Of a stretch of 64,000 nucleotides of DNA, positions 34,246-46,287 are shown piece after piece; position 1 is the first letter of the stretch; every line of letters begins with the position of its first letter. The position numbers and the translations under genes were made by a program. The notes below the pieces were generated by a model, which worked only from the letters and a program-made list of their open reading frames with translations, was not told where the DNA came from and did no database searches. The stretch is from Phytophthora colocasiae (Eukaryota; Oomycota; Peronosporomycetes; Peronosporales; Peronosporaceae), in NCBI GenBank assembly GCA_018806915.1, contig JAGKQI010000073.1:682001-746000 (forward strand), given 5' to 3'.

Positions 34246-34832
34246 GTTGTCTGAGTGCAAGTTAGACTGTTGTATTGGTTTATATTTTCCCTCTATATTA
34301 GAGGGTGGTGCGCGAACGTAACGGGGATACCAGACAGACCAAGCGTCTAGTAACGAGTCCCTGGTTGACCTGGAGTACTAGCCCACCGTTCAAGGGCCTA
34401 GAAAGAATAAGAACGGCTGTATATATTTGTATATTTCTGAACTCTGTATATTAACTAAAAGTCAGGTATCTCGGTTCTGGATTTGTGATATTCAGACACC
34501 GATTTCAGACTTTCTCTGGTATATTAATCTCTTTTCGACCGCCGACTTCCTGGAAACCAACTTGGTTTCCAGAGATTCCGACTCCCGAACGCTCCTGGAA
34601 GGATTTCCTGAATTCCGACACCAGACTCCAAGGGAACTCCAACTTCTCTTCACAATACATTCTCAGACTCCGGCGAGGGTCATATTTCCGAAGACAACGA
34701 ACCAACGAGTATACCGCATGGTACCGCACGCCCGCCTATATTGTACGGCTCTGAAATCCTTTCAGTAGTCGTATAACCGAATTCACTGTACGGCACCTGG
34801 TCCGTGACCAATGTTTCACCGATTTCGCGACA
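34246..34832 (+). repeat. LTR fragment related to the young inner element, opposite orientation
   Basis: Resembles the reverse complement of the inner LTRs (44199-45882). It keeps the segments CCCACCGTTCAAGGGCCTAG and TTTCAGTAGTCGTATAAC and the terminal CGCGACA at 34832, with many substitutions. The first half of the LTR is missing. It is an older member of the same family inserted in plus orientation. Confidence 0.8.
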
Positions 34833-35200
34833 ATTAACCAAGGCAAGTACGCAAGAGAGATTCTGGGAGGGCAGCAGTAAATCTTCTGGCGATGACACAG
34901 ACGCAGAGACGACGCTGAGGCGGCTAATAGTATTCCAGATACTTCATACGAGCCTACGGAATATTGCGATGACGTCGAAAGCAATTGCGAAGCTGTCGTC
35001 TAGTGGCATCTCAATTTCGTGCAGCCAGAGCTTCATTCTACATTTATTGTATCACATTCGTTTGTCGTAGGACCTAGATGTAGTTTCAGCTTTGGGCGTG
35101 GCGAACTAGTACTTCTTGATCGACTACATTTTACAGTTTTTCACGTACCGGTACTGTACATGACAATTGATCAGACCTGGTAAGTTGATCGGCATAATCA
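34833..35200. other. Unassigned sequence between LTR fragment and copia integrase
   Basis: About 370 bp. It may be the start of the internal region of the old LTR element, with a Ser/Asp-rich frame near 34,860-34,920. No firm assignment. Confidence 0.35.
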
Positions 35201-35209
35201 CATGACCCA

Positions 35210-35715
35210 ATCACACGAACCGACCAGTATACGACCCAGAAAAAGGTCTATCTACTTGTTGATGAGCAAGGAGATCCCCATTGTGAACAAGCACTTGTAG
35301 GAGTACATACTCTGGGCCGAGCGCCAAGCCGGACGGGATGGAGACGGTGCTGCTTACAAAGTGAAGCGAGTACTGACCGCCAAAGGTGGTGAATTTGTTA
35401 ACAGAGGGATGTACACACGGAGAGGAATTGAGCACATCCGAGTGAGTCCAAAGAGTTCACAATTGAACTTGTGTGAACGAACTCATGGTGGATATGATGA
35501 AAACCATGCTGTTGCATGCGGGAGTGCCTCGGAGCTTGTGGTCAGAAGCCTTACGAAATGCTGTATACGTGAAGAATCGAGTATACAATCGCGGGACTCA
35601 AGGAGTACCGTATGAGATGATGTTCGGGATGAAACCTACATTCGGAAGTTTGGCTCGTTGACGTATGTGCACGTGCCAGTGACATCGGGGAGACGCAAAC
35701 ATGACAACATGGTTT
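35210..35715 (+). pseudogene. Copia integrase core (5' of the gypsy insertion)
   Basis: Frames include VLTAKGGEFVNRGM, RRGIEHIRVSPKSSQLN and SLWSEALRNAVYVKNRVYN followed by GVPYEMMFGMKP, the classic copia integrase end. There are frameshifts and an in-frame TAG near 35,300. Coding is cut at 35715 by the gypsy LTR and resumes at 58272 after the 4-bp target duplication. Confidence 0.85.
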
Positions 35716-37091
35716 TGTGGTGGAGCGGATCTGGCCAAAATCTGGTTGAGGCCGATCGCGATCGCCACTTGCGCCCAGACACCGACTAACGGAGGGGGTC
35801 CCCCGATGATCCGTGATCTTGCTGCGTGTAGTGTTCACCTTGTGTACCCGTCGGTAGGCGGGTTACGCTCTTCCAGGTGATTTCTGAGGATGTCTTGGGA
35901 CGAGAAGAGTGTCTTGGGTGACGCAGGGGTGTGAGATAGCGTGGAAATACTTCACTCTACCTCGAAGGGGTGATCCGGGTCACAGGCGAATACTCGAGCC
36001 TTGATCCGGTCGCCTGGTCTTCGATCCAGGTCTTCCAAAGGTCCAACGTTGGGGATCTGACCCCTTCCTTTACGATGCTTGCCGCTTCCTATAGCGGGGG
36101 TCTTGATGAGTTGAGAGTCGACGGGATCGTCCAGCCAAGCAGCCAATTCCTTCCGATCCGTAATAAGCACTTAAAGGATAGATCACTAGATAGGGTAAAA
36201 CTGGCCAATATATTATCCAGTTATAACCTCTATACTAGATCTCGTCTCCTTACCTTCTTGATGCTGGTGGGCCAAAGTAATTCCCGGTTCCAGTCTTGGA
36301 CGAAGGCACTTGTGAGGTCCAGAGCAAATTCGATTCTGTCTATGGTTATTCCTATGCCTACTAATCCCATCCTGATTTACTATCCTACGATCACATGACA
36401 CTGGCTACATAGCTGATCCCTAGCTTGGCTCCCCTAACCCTGATCGTGAGCCGATTTCGTACTTAACCGAAGCTTGATCTCGTACTTAACCGAAGCTCGA
36501 TCTCGCACTTAGCCGAGCCTTGATCTCGCACTTAGCCGAGCCTTGATCTCGCACTTAATCGGGACTTGATCTCGCACTTAGTCTGGGAGGTGATAGCTGC
36601 CAGATCCCGCTTGGTAGTCGGCCGGAGAATTAGGATCAGGTCACCAGAGAAGTCTGCGTCGGGCCTGGGGCTGAGCTTGATCCGGAGCTGATCTCGTACT
36701 TAAACGGGAGAGGACCACTACGTGATCCCGCTTCGTCGCCGCCTGGAGAATCAGGATCATGTCGTTAGAAGGCTCCAGGACGCCGGGGTGAACGGGGAGC
36801 CAAGTTCGTGCTCACTTGGGGCCCTGCCATCGCTGATCGCGTGAGAACACCCTTGATCTCCTTATTCTTCCACCTGGTAGAACTCCGATCGCCAACGAAC
36901 ACCGCTCCCTGTCCCTCGAACGACCTTCGGCCGACGTCTCCGTTGCCTGTTCCCGGGTGGGATCCTTCGTACCCTCACCTGATTCGCGTCAGATCTGGGC
37001 ATCACCGGTCCCCCCTGTCGCTTGTTCCGGCTCTCTTCGGTTATGTGGCTGATATCGCTTCTCCGTGAAATTTCTCGCTCGCTTTACCACA
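35716..37091 (-). repeat. 3' LTR of the gypsy element
   Basis: 1,376 bp, matching 56895-58271. Differences are scattered substitutions, a one-base indel near 35,972 and changes within an internal array at about 36,460-36,590 of short repeats containing TGATCTCGCACTTA or TGATCTCGTACTTAA. Confidence 0.95.
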
Positions 37092-37102
37092 TCCGCCCCC
37101 AG
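37092..37102 (-). promoter_or_regulatory. Polypurine tract of the gypsy element
   Basis: On the minus strand GCTGGGGGCGGA ends directly at the 3' LTR, the position expected for the plus-strand primer. Confidence 0.6.
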
Positions 37103-37192
37103 CACGTAAGTTGGGCTGCCACAGCTCACTTCGGGCTTATTTCCACATTTGCCACCCGGGATACAAGTCGTTCGAGCATCACCACCTCTCAC

Positions 37193-39975
37193 GATGTCTG
37201 ATCCTTCGACGCCGAGGACTCCTTCGAGCGAGCACTCGCTCCGATCAGCCCGATCCTCCGCCTCACACTTCTCCGCTCCCGGTGTAAACCCCGAGCTAGT
37301 CACCTTACGAGCGAGATTGGCCCACAGTCAACGGATGCGTGAGACCCTGGGTCGTGATCGGGATCACTTGGACGAAACCGTTCGCCGGTTGCGGTCCGAC
37401 ATGGAGGTATGGAGCGCTTCCGGGATGACCAGGCCGAGGAGATCCTGCGCTTAAACGCCGAAATCGCTCGTCTGCGGTCAGGAACCGAAGGTGCCATCAG
37501 TGGGGACGCCATCACCGCCTTGCGAGATCAGCAGGCTCAGCACGACGCCGAGCGTCGGGATTCCGAGCGGCAAATGGCCCGGATCCAAGCACAGCTAGAC
37601 TCAACGCTCGGGGATCTCGACTCCCGAATGGCCGAACTCCGCGAAGCAGGGGAGGCGGAGATCAAACTCCGGGATGAACTCCAGGATCGCGAACGGGAGC
37701 TCGCCGCAGCGCGCCACGACTTGACCCTCGCTCAGCGGAGCCTCGATCGCTGGCGGCGGGACGATCTCCTCCCCGGTCAACAAGCGATTATGGCCGCGTC
37801 CGCCGGTCCGGCTGGTGCCTCAGCAGAGGAAGCCCGTTTGAGGTTGGAACTGACCCGGACCCAAACAGAATTGCTTACCGCTCGAGCCGAGATCGCATAT
37901 CTGGAACGCGAGGCGGAGGATCACCAGGCTGAGCTGGCTCGGGCACATCTCGCCCTGGAGGACGTATCCGTACCGGATTCACGCGCTCCGTCCTTGGATA
38001 CGACCGCCGATGCCGCCGCTATATCCAGTCTGGAGCAAGATCTAGCGGACGCCTTGGGGAATCTGGAAATAATTCTGCACGACCGGGACCAGCTCTTCGT
38101 CCAGCATCGTGCCGCAATTGTCGAGCGAGATCAGGCCGTCGCGGACCTGGACCAGGCCCGCCTCGACCGGGATCAGGCGATGCAAAATCTCGATCAAGTC
38201 ATGGTGGATCGTGATCGGATCCAGGTCGACCTGGACGACGCCACCCAAGATCGCTTATCGGCCCTCGCGGACCTTGACGTGGCCCGTTCCGCCCGGGACG
38301 CGGCGACACAGGAACTCAACCAACTCCAGCAGCAGAACGCAGAGCTCCGACAGGCTCATCAGGAGCTGGACGCTGATTATGCAGAAGCCGAACAACAGCT
38401 GCATCACGCCGAGGATTCCTCTGCCCGGTTGTCCTCGTGGATCGCGGTTCGACGGGCAGCTCGTGCCACCAAAAGATCTCGAAGCGCCTCCGCTTCCCCC
38501 GCCGTTCCTCCTTCCTCACGCAAGCGTCCAGCTCGGAGCTCCTCAGCCCCCCGTGATCTAGGAACCGCTGCTACCGAAGCCCCCGGATCAACCCAGCCCG
38601 CCCCGCCAACGGCGGTTCCGACCCCGGCAGGACCAACGGTGAGCCCGCTGGATCTGTTGGCGGATCAAGCTTCCGGGCAGGCCGGAGAGGAGGAAACCGA
38701 CACTCTGATCCGAACCCGGCACCGGCTGATCAGTCCGAATCGGTCCCCACCAATGGTGACTCGCAGGACGAAGAAGAGGGAGACTCCGACTATGATCCCG
38801 ACCACCCATTCTCATCGCCGTCCGAAGAGGACGAGAGTCCAGAACCCGGCAATGTAACCAGTCCTGAGGCTGAATCGGAACATTCCAATGAGGCGGAGGA
38901 CTCCGAGGAGGACGATGCTCTACGCATGGGTCGCCAACGATCTATCTCGTCGCACCGGCGCGAGTCCGGTCAGGTTCCGAGAGGCAGATCTTCTGGCGCT
39001 CGTGGATCGGGGTCTCCGGACGGCTCAAGCCCATCTCCAGATGGATCAGGCCCACCGTCTCCGGGATCACCTCCGGGTTCCCCGGCACCGCCGTCACCTC
39101 CTCCCGGCGGCTCTCCGCCCCTCGGTCTCCGACCGCCTCTGTTCCCGGTCACCTCTTTCATCCCGGGTTACAATAGGCAGCGTGTCTTCGCGGCCGCGGA
39201 CGTCGAACCGTGGGATCCGCAGGTGATCGGGCAGTATTCGATCGTGGGCCTGATTGCCAACTCTTTGGCCAAACGGTTGTTGATCCCCTCGGGTTGGCTG
39301 TTCCCTTCTCGGATACAAGCTGGGCTTGCACCGACCCCCGGCACCGACTATCTCAACGGGTTGATCACGGGTGTGAACGTGCTTGATCTGATGGCCCAGG
39401 AACCGTGGAACGACTTCCCGAATCCGGGGCCCCTCACGTTCGACCTCGACCTACATGAGCGAGAGGGAACACCACTCGCAGCCGTCGCTGCCACTTACCG
39501 TGTTTTGGAAGAACGGCACCGTCAGGCGTTCTGGGAGGCCACCCACAACCTCGAAATCACTTCTGCCATGCAAGCCGCGGATCTCGAGCTGCAGCGGTAC
39601 TACGTCGCTCGCAAGGCCAGATGGAGTCGCGCTGGGTCCGCTTGGCGTCAATTTCTCGCTTCCTTCCCCGCCATGATGCGCGATCAGTGGTTTGACCTCG
39701 ACATTCTATTGGATCCATTCTTCCTTCACCTCCCCATTCCTGCAGTGGATGCTGTTCGTTGGTATCCCGGCGTGGTTTCTCGGCGCGCCAACCAGGCGGA
39801 TCCCAACGCGAACGTCCCAGAGCCAGCGAACCTGATCGAGGCTCTAGAGGAGTGTGACGAGGCGGATCCGTGGCGTAACCAGTACCGGAGTAACCCAATC
39901 GACCACCCTGCTACTAGGATTCCCCGCCTCCCCGGCAAGTTTGATCCTCCTCCTGTTGGGGCAGTTTCCCCCTAA
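37193..39975 (+). pseudogene. Antisense accessory gene of the gypsy element: coiled coil, acidic/Pro-rich linker, unknown C-terminal domain
   Basis: A coding region on the strand opposite to gag-pol, between the polypurine tract and the chromodomain. It starts at ATG 37193 (MSDPSTPRTPSSEHS). At 37,400-37,417 an 8-bp tandem duplication (GGTATGGA-type) shifts frame into 37409-38857, a long coiled coil rich in Asp, Arg, Gln and Leu (repeats such as DLDQARLDRDQAMQNLDQV). A further shift near 38,705 leads to an acidic stretch, a Pro/Gly/Ser hinge and a globular domain to 39975 (FPVTSFIPGYNRQRVFAAAD, WFDLDILLDPFFLHLPIP). In frame it would be about 920 aa. The coiled coil plus globular tail recalls a Gag-like structural protein; no family was recognised. 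The two lesions mean this copy is probably inactive. Confidence 0.75.
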
Positions 39976-40271
39976 GTCGTGCTTGGGTCTCCAACCGCCG
40001 GGGCTCCCGACTAGGGCTGTTCAGCCTACTTCGTATCTCCATTCGTAATTCTCGTAATCTCCATTCTTGACTCTAGTAATCTCCATTGTTTTGGAAATGT
40101 GATCTCCCTCCATCTCCATCTCGACCTTCAGGATCACCTCTTCCCCGACATCAAATTCCCTGTTCACATGCAAATATACAAATATAAAATTCTCGCCCTG
40201 ATCTGGATTTTTCTCCACATCAGCTCCCTCGATCACGGCAAGGCAACCCTGTTGCCTCACCCGACATCCAT
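39976..40271. other. Spacer between convergent antisense gene and pol
   Basis: 296 bp separating the 3' ends of the antisense gene and the chromodomain. It contains short imperfect repeats built on TAATCTCCATT at about 40,030-40,090. No ORF. Confidence 0.5.
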
Positions 40272-41700
40272 CTACACCTCTTCGTGCGACTGCATCACGC
40301 CAAATCGGTTTCCATTCACATGATTCCGCAGGAACGCACTTAGTATGGCTCCACAGTTGAGATCAGCTTCATCGACCCAAGTCGGTTCATTATTATAACC
40401 GACCCAATGCACCAGAAACTCTCGGTAGATTCTGCCATAACGGGTCCGTTTCCCGCTCCGCATATCGGAAATTCGCTCGACCTCGTACTCATCGGCTTCC
40501 AGATCTGGGGCCCAACTGTCCTCCGGAAGAAGGGTCTTATCGAAATCGAGTCGATCTGCCTCATTCACAGTCAACTCGATTCGCGGTCGATCCGGAAAAT
40601 TCCGTACCAGCTTCAGCTTAGAGACATGGACCACTGGGAAGATATGGTAACCAGATCCCGCGATCTCCAGCTTGATCGTGAATTCATTGAGCTTTTCCGC
40701 CACACGGAACGGACCGTGCCAAAGGTGGGCCAGTTTACGCGCATATCCCTCCTTCACACGATCTAGATATAACCAAACCCGGGATCCAGCTTCGATCTGA
40801 TGCGGATCGATATCCTCATTGTGCTGATCGGCCCGTTCTGCAATCGCCTCCCGTAGCCTAGCGTTGACCTGTTCTCGCGACTGCTGGTAGTATCTCTGAA
40901 TCCGATATCTCCACCGTCTTGGATCGCGATCGTGGCGTCTCGTCGATCCGATCGGGATCGTTGCTTCCAACGTTGATCTCGGATCTCATCCGTGTACCAA
41001 ATAGTGAGGGGTATCTCCCCGAACCCGATCGTGGGTCGTGTTAATAGCGAACGTCAGTCGCTCCGCGTATTCATCCCAGTCCTTCTGATCGATGTCTTGA
41101 ACATGCATCTTGATCGCCCTAGTCGTCGTTTGCACCATCCGTTCCGCAGTCCCATTGGCTTGTGGCCGGTAGGCCATCGTCGCCCGTTGTCGCTGCCCCA
41201 GGATCCTTTTGAACGATCTGAAGAAGTCGGACATGAAACCCGGCTCTCGATCGTGTCTGATCATCTCGCTAGCACCAAATCTTCGGAACACACATTCTTC
41301 ATAGGACTCCGCGACGGTCTGAGCCGATCGGGAGGAACTGGCCTTCGCGATCACATATCCCGTGAACAGATCGACCCAGATCAGTAGTTCGGTGTTGCCT
41401 TTGTTAGATCTGGGCAGAGAGGGTATATGATCCATCGCTATGATCTGGAATGGATATGTCGCATGCAGATTCCCCGGCGACTCGCCCCGGATCGTGGGCC
41501 TCCCTTTTCCAGTCTCACAGTCTACACACTCACCTACGTATCGCTGCACGCTCCGATATAATCCCCTCCAGTGGAAATGATCTCGGATCCGCTGATAAGT
41601 GCGCCCAACCCCCTGATGTCCCCCTTCTAGAGTCGTGTGATAGTGGTGGAGGACATCCTGCTGTAGCGTTTCGGGAACTACAAGCTCATCAGACGGTCGC
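40272..41700 (-). pseudogene. Gypsy integrase with C-terminal chromodomain
   Basis: Read on the minus strand. The HHCC zinc region (HHYH...CVDC) lies at about 41,520-41,680, after a frameshift near 41,700. The catalytic core follows, with IIAMDHIPSLP (D), MIRHDREPGFMSDFF (D) and YRPQANGTAERMVQ (E). A TGA at about 40,983 interrupts HYLVHG/DPRSTL, where a Trp codon would fit. The frame then continues to 40272 with a GPFRVAEKL-type SH3-like part and a chromodomain (YREFLVHWVGYNNEPTWVDE). Chromodomains direct chromoviral integrases to heterochromatin (family knowledge). Confidence 0.85.
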
Positions 41701-43096
41701 GATCACCATTCGATCTTGGCCCTGGTGGGCAGTAAAACAGCAGATCCTGTTCATCTACCTCATACTCAGAGGCGATCTTGGCGTAGGATCCAGATTCGGC
41801 TCGAGTCAGATCAGCGATCTGCTCAACCAAATACTTCTTTAGTCCGGCGATCCAGACCTCCTCGTCCTGAGCTCGTCTGATCCGATCAATCCGCATCTCT
41901 CGGACCAGCTCCTCTCGCAGGACGGCGGCATCAGGTCGCGCTCGGGCTGCACGCGTGGCCACTGCCGACACTTGCACCGTTCGATCTTCAACTCGAGGGA
42001 TCAACACCCCATCAAGCCGATTTAGGGTGATCAGATCGCACCGATCTGCCTCATCGTGGACCTCGATCCCGCTTCCTCGCTGCAGCGCGGCACCCGCCAA
42101 GCTATCTGCGCTCCCATTCCAGTCTCTCTTCACATGGACCAGCTCATGATCTCCCCATTTTCACAAGTGATCCAGCACCTTCTGTCTCAGTAACGTCAAT
42201 CCTGGCGCCTTACAGTCGATCTCGCCCCGGACTTGTCGGATCACTAGGTTCGAATCGCCGCAAACTACCAGACGGCGGCGTTCTAACTGTGCGATCATGC
42301 TGAGACCCAGCAAGAGTCCACGGCATTCCGCTTCATTGACAGTAAGGCTTTCAGCATAATCCGATCTAGCCTTGATTACCTTCCACTCTGGTAAACTCCA
42401 CACGATCGCGCTGAAGGCGCCTCCTCCTCGTTTCACGCGTGCCGATCCGTCGAAACTTATAACCCACAGCTCCTCATCGGGGTCTATGGTGGGGATCGGC
42501 ATCTGGATCCGGCGTTTTGGCTCCTTCCGTGGCGCGATCGCGATCAGGGCTTCATCGATCTCCGATCTAGGCGTTATATTAGCTGCGATCGCCCTCAGTA
42601 TTTCATCCTCTCCCTTCGTACACTTCGTGATCTCGAGTGTCCATGGGGACAGAAGAGCAGACCATTGTCCCAGACGCCCTTGGAGGCCGGCAGACTTGAA
42701 CAGCCAGGCAAGTGTGGAGTGTCGGGTTAGGACCTTGATCCGACGTCCCACCAACAGGGTGTAGTGTAGATCCAAGATCCGAAGTAGAGCCAACACCTCC
42801 TTTTCGGCAACATTATAGTTCAGCTCGTTCGTCTTCAAGGTTCGGCTGGCAAACGCGACCAGGTGGTAGATCTGGTCGTGTTCCTGCATTAGTGCGGCGG
42901 AAATCGCCCAGTCACTAGCATACACGATCACCACGGGCAACTTCGTCATGTCGGAGTGACGGAGGATCGGGGTCGACGCGATCTTGGCTTTCAAGGCTGT
43001 AAACGCCCTGTATGCCCTACCCCACCTCTCGTCGCCAGTCTTTAAGCCTAGGTTGGCTTCGATCTCGCTTGAACAGGGGGGAGACATCGCCCCCAA
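41701..43096 (-). pseudogene. Two RNase H domains in series (degenerate RT-RNase H, then an intact-looking second RNase H)
   Basis: The first domain (43096-42600) keeps the gypsy RNase H frame but has VYASDWAISAAL where TDAS is expected, VLTRHSTLAWLF where TDH is expected, and ILRAIAA where VADAL is expected. Only the Glu in AEKEVLAL remains. The second domain (about 42,470-42,070) has all four acids: SFDGSARV, NEAECRGLLL, CGDSNLVIRQV and, after an in-frame TGA at 42161, NGSADSLAGAAL. The TGA falls where CGA (Arg) would fit. A frameshift near 41,700 leads into integrase. The second type resembles the archaeal-like RNase H (aRNH) acquired by some plant and oomycete gypsy elements. Confidence 0.85.
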
Positions 43097-43137
43097 GTCA
43101 GGATCCGGTGTACTATCGCTTCTTTGACTCGAGATAT

Positions 43138-44198
43138 CTAGTGATCCATCATAGATCGGAGTGATCCAGGGAATGGTAGATCCGTCAGAGATTTCAAGTC
43201 CTTCGGGTTTGCCTCCAATCCATCGATCGACACTTTGTGTCCGAGATATTCCACCTTATCCATGCCCCAGAAGCTCTTTGCCACACTGATCGAGAGATTC
43301 CACTTATCACAGGCCTCCAATAGGTCTTCCACCCGATCGCACATTTGATCCCATGATCCAGCCGTGATCAAGATATCGTCGATGTATGATCTCCGTCCTA
43401 GAACCGACGGGCGACCAGGATCCTCCGGGATCCCTGATTCAAACACATCTGCAGAGTCTTCCGTATTCCCTGACTGGGAGATCTTCAAAAATCCATATAG
43501 GGCGTTGTCCACAAGACGTTGGTAGATCTGAGGGGCGTTCTTCAGCCCGAACGGCATGCGATTCCACTCGAAAAGGCCAAATGGAGTGATGAAAGCTGAG
43601 ATCGCGCGAGCTCGATCGGTCATTGATACGACCCAGAATCCACTCGCCATGTCTAATGAACAATACCACAGAACCTTGTCAAGATCTTCTAGCAGGTCGT
43701 TGATCAGAGGCATCGGGTAGATCATCAGCCTTGTGAGACCGTTCACCAACCGATAATCGATACATAGTCGGATGTCTACACCGTTCTTCTTGATGATCAC
43801 CACGATCGGAGATGCCCACGGCGAGGTCGATGGTCGGATGATCTTGGCAGCTAGGAGTCCTTTGATGAGATCCGATACTTTCTCGCGGAATTGTGGCGCC
43901 ACCTTTCGGACTCGTTGTGCAATCGGCTTTGCATCACCCACGTCGATATCGCATATAACACACTTGGCCGCTGGAGGAAGTGCGTTTCCCTTCCCGATCA
44001 GGAGATGTCGCTTCTTCCAAATAATCTGTCGAAGTTTCTCGATCTCCTCCGGGGTAGCCGATCCCGGATTCCCTACTTGCAGATCTTCGATCCTGACTTC
44101 TTCAGTGGTGGAGATCTGGATCTCTGGTACTACTGCGAGATTATCGGCTAGATCTTCGGCCGAAAAATCGCCACTTTCGTGTAAGTGGGTCTGATCGG
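43138..44198 (-). pseudogene. Gypsy reverse transcriptase
   Basis: Fingers/palm motifs are in order: RPSTSPWASPIVVIIKKNG, RLCIDYRLVNGL, WYCSLDMASGFW (first Asp), RMPFGLKNAPQIYQRLVD, RRSYIDDILITAG (YxDD) and VEYLGHKVSIDGLEANP. After GSLRSM the thumb and connection sequence is missing and a stop follows at 43138, so a small deletion has removed part of the region before RNase H. The upstream end is cut at 44198 by the young inner LTR; its continuation is at 52021. The long frame running past 44199 into the LTR is an artefact. Confidence 0.9.
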
Positions 44199-45882
44199 TG
44201 TCGCGAAGTCGGTGAAACTTTGGTCGCGGAGCAGGGGGCGTATAGTGAACCCTAGTTATACGACTACTGAAAAGGTTTTTTTCAGATCCGTACAACGGTA
44301 GGTTGGCGTGTGGTACCTTGCGGTATCCTCGTGGGCTCGTTGTCTTCGGAAATATGACCCTCGCCGGAGTCTGAGAATGTGTTGTGAAGAGAAGTTGGGG
44401 TTCCCTTGGAGTCTGGTGTCGGTATTCAGGAAATCCTTCCAGGAGCGTTCGGGAGTCGGAATCTCTGGGAACCAAGGTGGTTTCCAGGAAGTCGGCGGTC
44501 GAAAAGAGGTTAATGTACCAGAGAAAGTCTGAAATCGGTGTCTGAATATCACAAATCCAGAACCAAGATACCTGACTTTCAGAGATAAACAACCAATATA
44601 CAGAGTTCGAAAATATACAAATATATACAGCCGTTCTTATTCTTTCTAGGCCCTTGAACGGTGGGCTAACACTCCAGGTCAACTAGGGACTTACTACCAG
44701 ACACCTGGTCTGCCTGGTATCCCTTTACGTTCGCGCACCACCCTCTAGTATAGAGGGAAAATATAAGCCAATACAATCGGTTATATATAACAGTCTACCT
44801 TGCACTCTGAAAACGACTGTCTAGTTTCCAGAGCCTGTCCAAACGAGCAATATGAAATGGGCTACCGCTAGAGACAAAACAAACGACCCAACTAGGATAT
44901 GGAATAGGCGGGTCCTCTCAGGTCTCTTCGTTACCTGATCTCCGCCTAAGGGGATTGGATAGGCGAGAGATCACACGGCAACTACCTTGGCGTGGCCATG
45001 CAGATAGAAATACAACGACTTCTGGGTTACACGGCAAATTGAACTCTGTTTATCGTTTATCTTCCTCATAACTATCATATATATCTGGTAACTCTCTCCT
45101 TCTTGTCGTCTTTTGCGTCCTTTGAGCAGTCAGTCTTCATATCTCAGGTACACTTGGTTCTCGTATGCATCAGATATCTTGACTTGGTTTCAGTATGCAG
45201 TCTGTGCAGCCGATCTCGATGGGTTGACAGGTAGAGACGTCATTACGGGGGATGTGCAGGTCAGTAATCACTTGAATGCGTGACTTGAACTTGGGTTCAC
45301 TTGGTTTCAGTATGGTCTTGAATCTTCGGTGGTTTCAGAGTCTGGTATCCTGGTTTTCAGAGTCTGATATCACTTGGTTTTTCAGAGTCTTGGTCACTCA
45401 GAGTTAGAGATACCAGAGTCTTGAATACGAAACCAGAGTACGGAGCACTAATGCTTCAACGTACATGAAGATCTTGAGGGTTGCGCGGGTGCGCGGCGTC
45501 CGGCGCGCGATACTTGGTCTCTGCGGGTATATATTGTGAATCCTTGAACCATCCATCGTCGCGCTGGACGGTAACGGGATGAGGTCTCTCAGAGATACGT
45601 TCTTCTGAGAGACTTTCCGCCAGAACTTAGGCACTCATCGTCGGGGAAAGTCCGGTGACCAGACGGAGTGTAGTCGACCTTCAGAGTTGTGCACACTCTG
45701 AAGTACACTTCTGGTCCTTTGGGCCCCTTTACAGTCAGGCGAAGGTTTATCCACAATCTTCCACAGATATCACACGGGTGCAGCCACGTCCCACATACTT
45801 CCTCTCCAAAACCAAATGTAACCAGGTACACCACTGGGTAACAGCAGCATGACGCCAGAAAATCTGAAGTTACATCATGTCA
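44199..45882 (-). repeat. 3' LTR of the inner element
   Basis: On the minus strand it starts TGACATGATG and ends TTCGCGACA. The purine-rich AGGAGGGGCGGT preceding it on the minus strand (45883-45894) is the likely polypurine tract. Confidence 0.95.
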
Positions 45883-46287
45883 ACCGCCCCTCCTGGTCAC
45901 GGTTCGTCAGTGATGGTACTTATCAGAACTGCGTACCATGGCCAGGCAAAATCGTCGAAGCAATCAACCGCTACTCCAGTATTCTGGAGCTCCAGAGATA
46001 CTTTAAAGCAATTATTTTCGCCACACTTGATCGAACGCCACGTCTTGCAAAACCACATAAAATCTACTGCCACCAACTTCACATCCATAGCTTCGCGAAA
46101 TCCCATCATAAGTCCACACAATCAATTCTGGATCCACGCAAAGTCACATGTCGACGAGAACAGGTTGGACCTCAGAATGCGTTCTCTGAAATCTCAGGCT
46201 GAAGCACACTATTTCAGACGTTGCATTCCTGAAAATCGAGTACCAGGAAGGCGCATCAACCTTGATACCGGGAAAACGCTGCACAGT

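Noticed and set aside
35551..35838. Short minus-strand frame MNTTRSKITDHRG at both gypsy LTRs
   Set aside because: It is LTR sequence; on the 5' side it fuses to the leader ORF only because no stop intervenes. The leader start was set at the PBS ATG instead.
44199..44682. RT frame extended upstream through the inner LTR (starting MTWSVSPPFKG), and its twin at 50145-50816
   Set aside because: The same frame occurs in both inner LTRs, so it is LTR sequence read by chance; the genuine pol is interrupted at the TCGG duplication.
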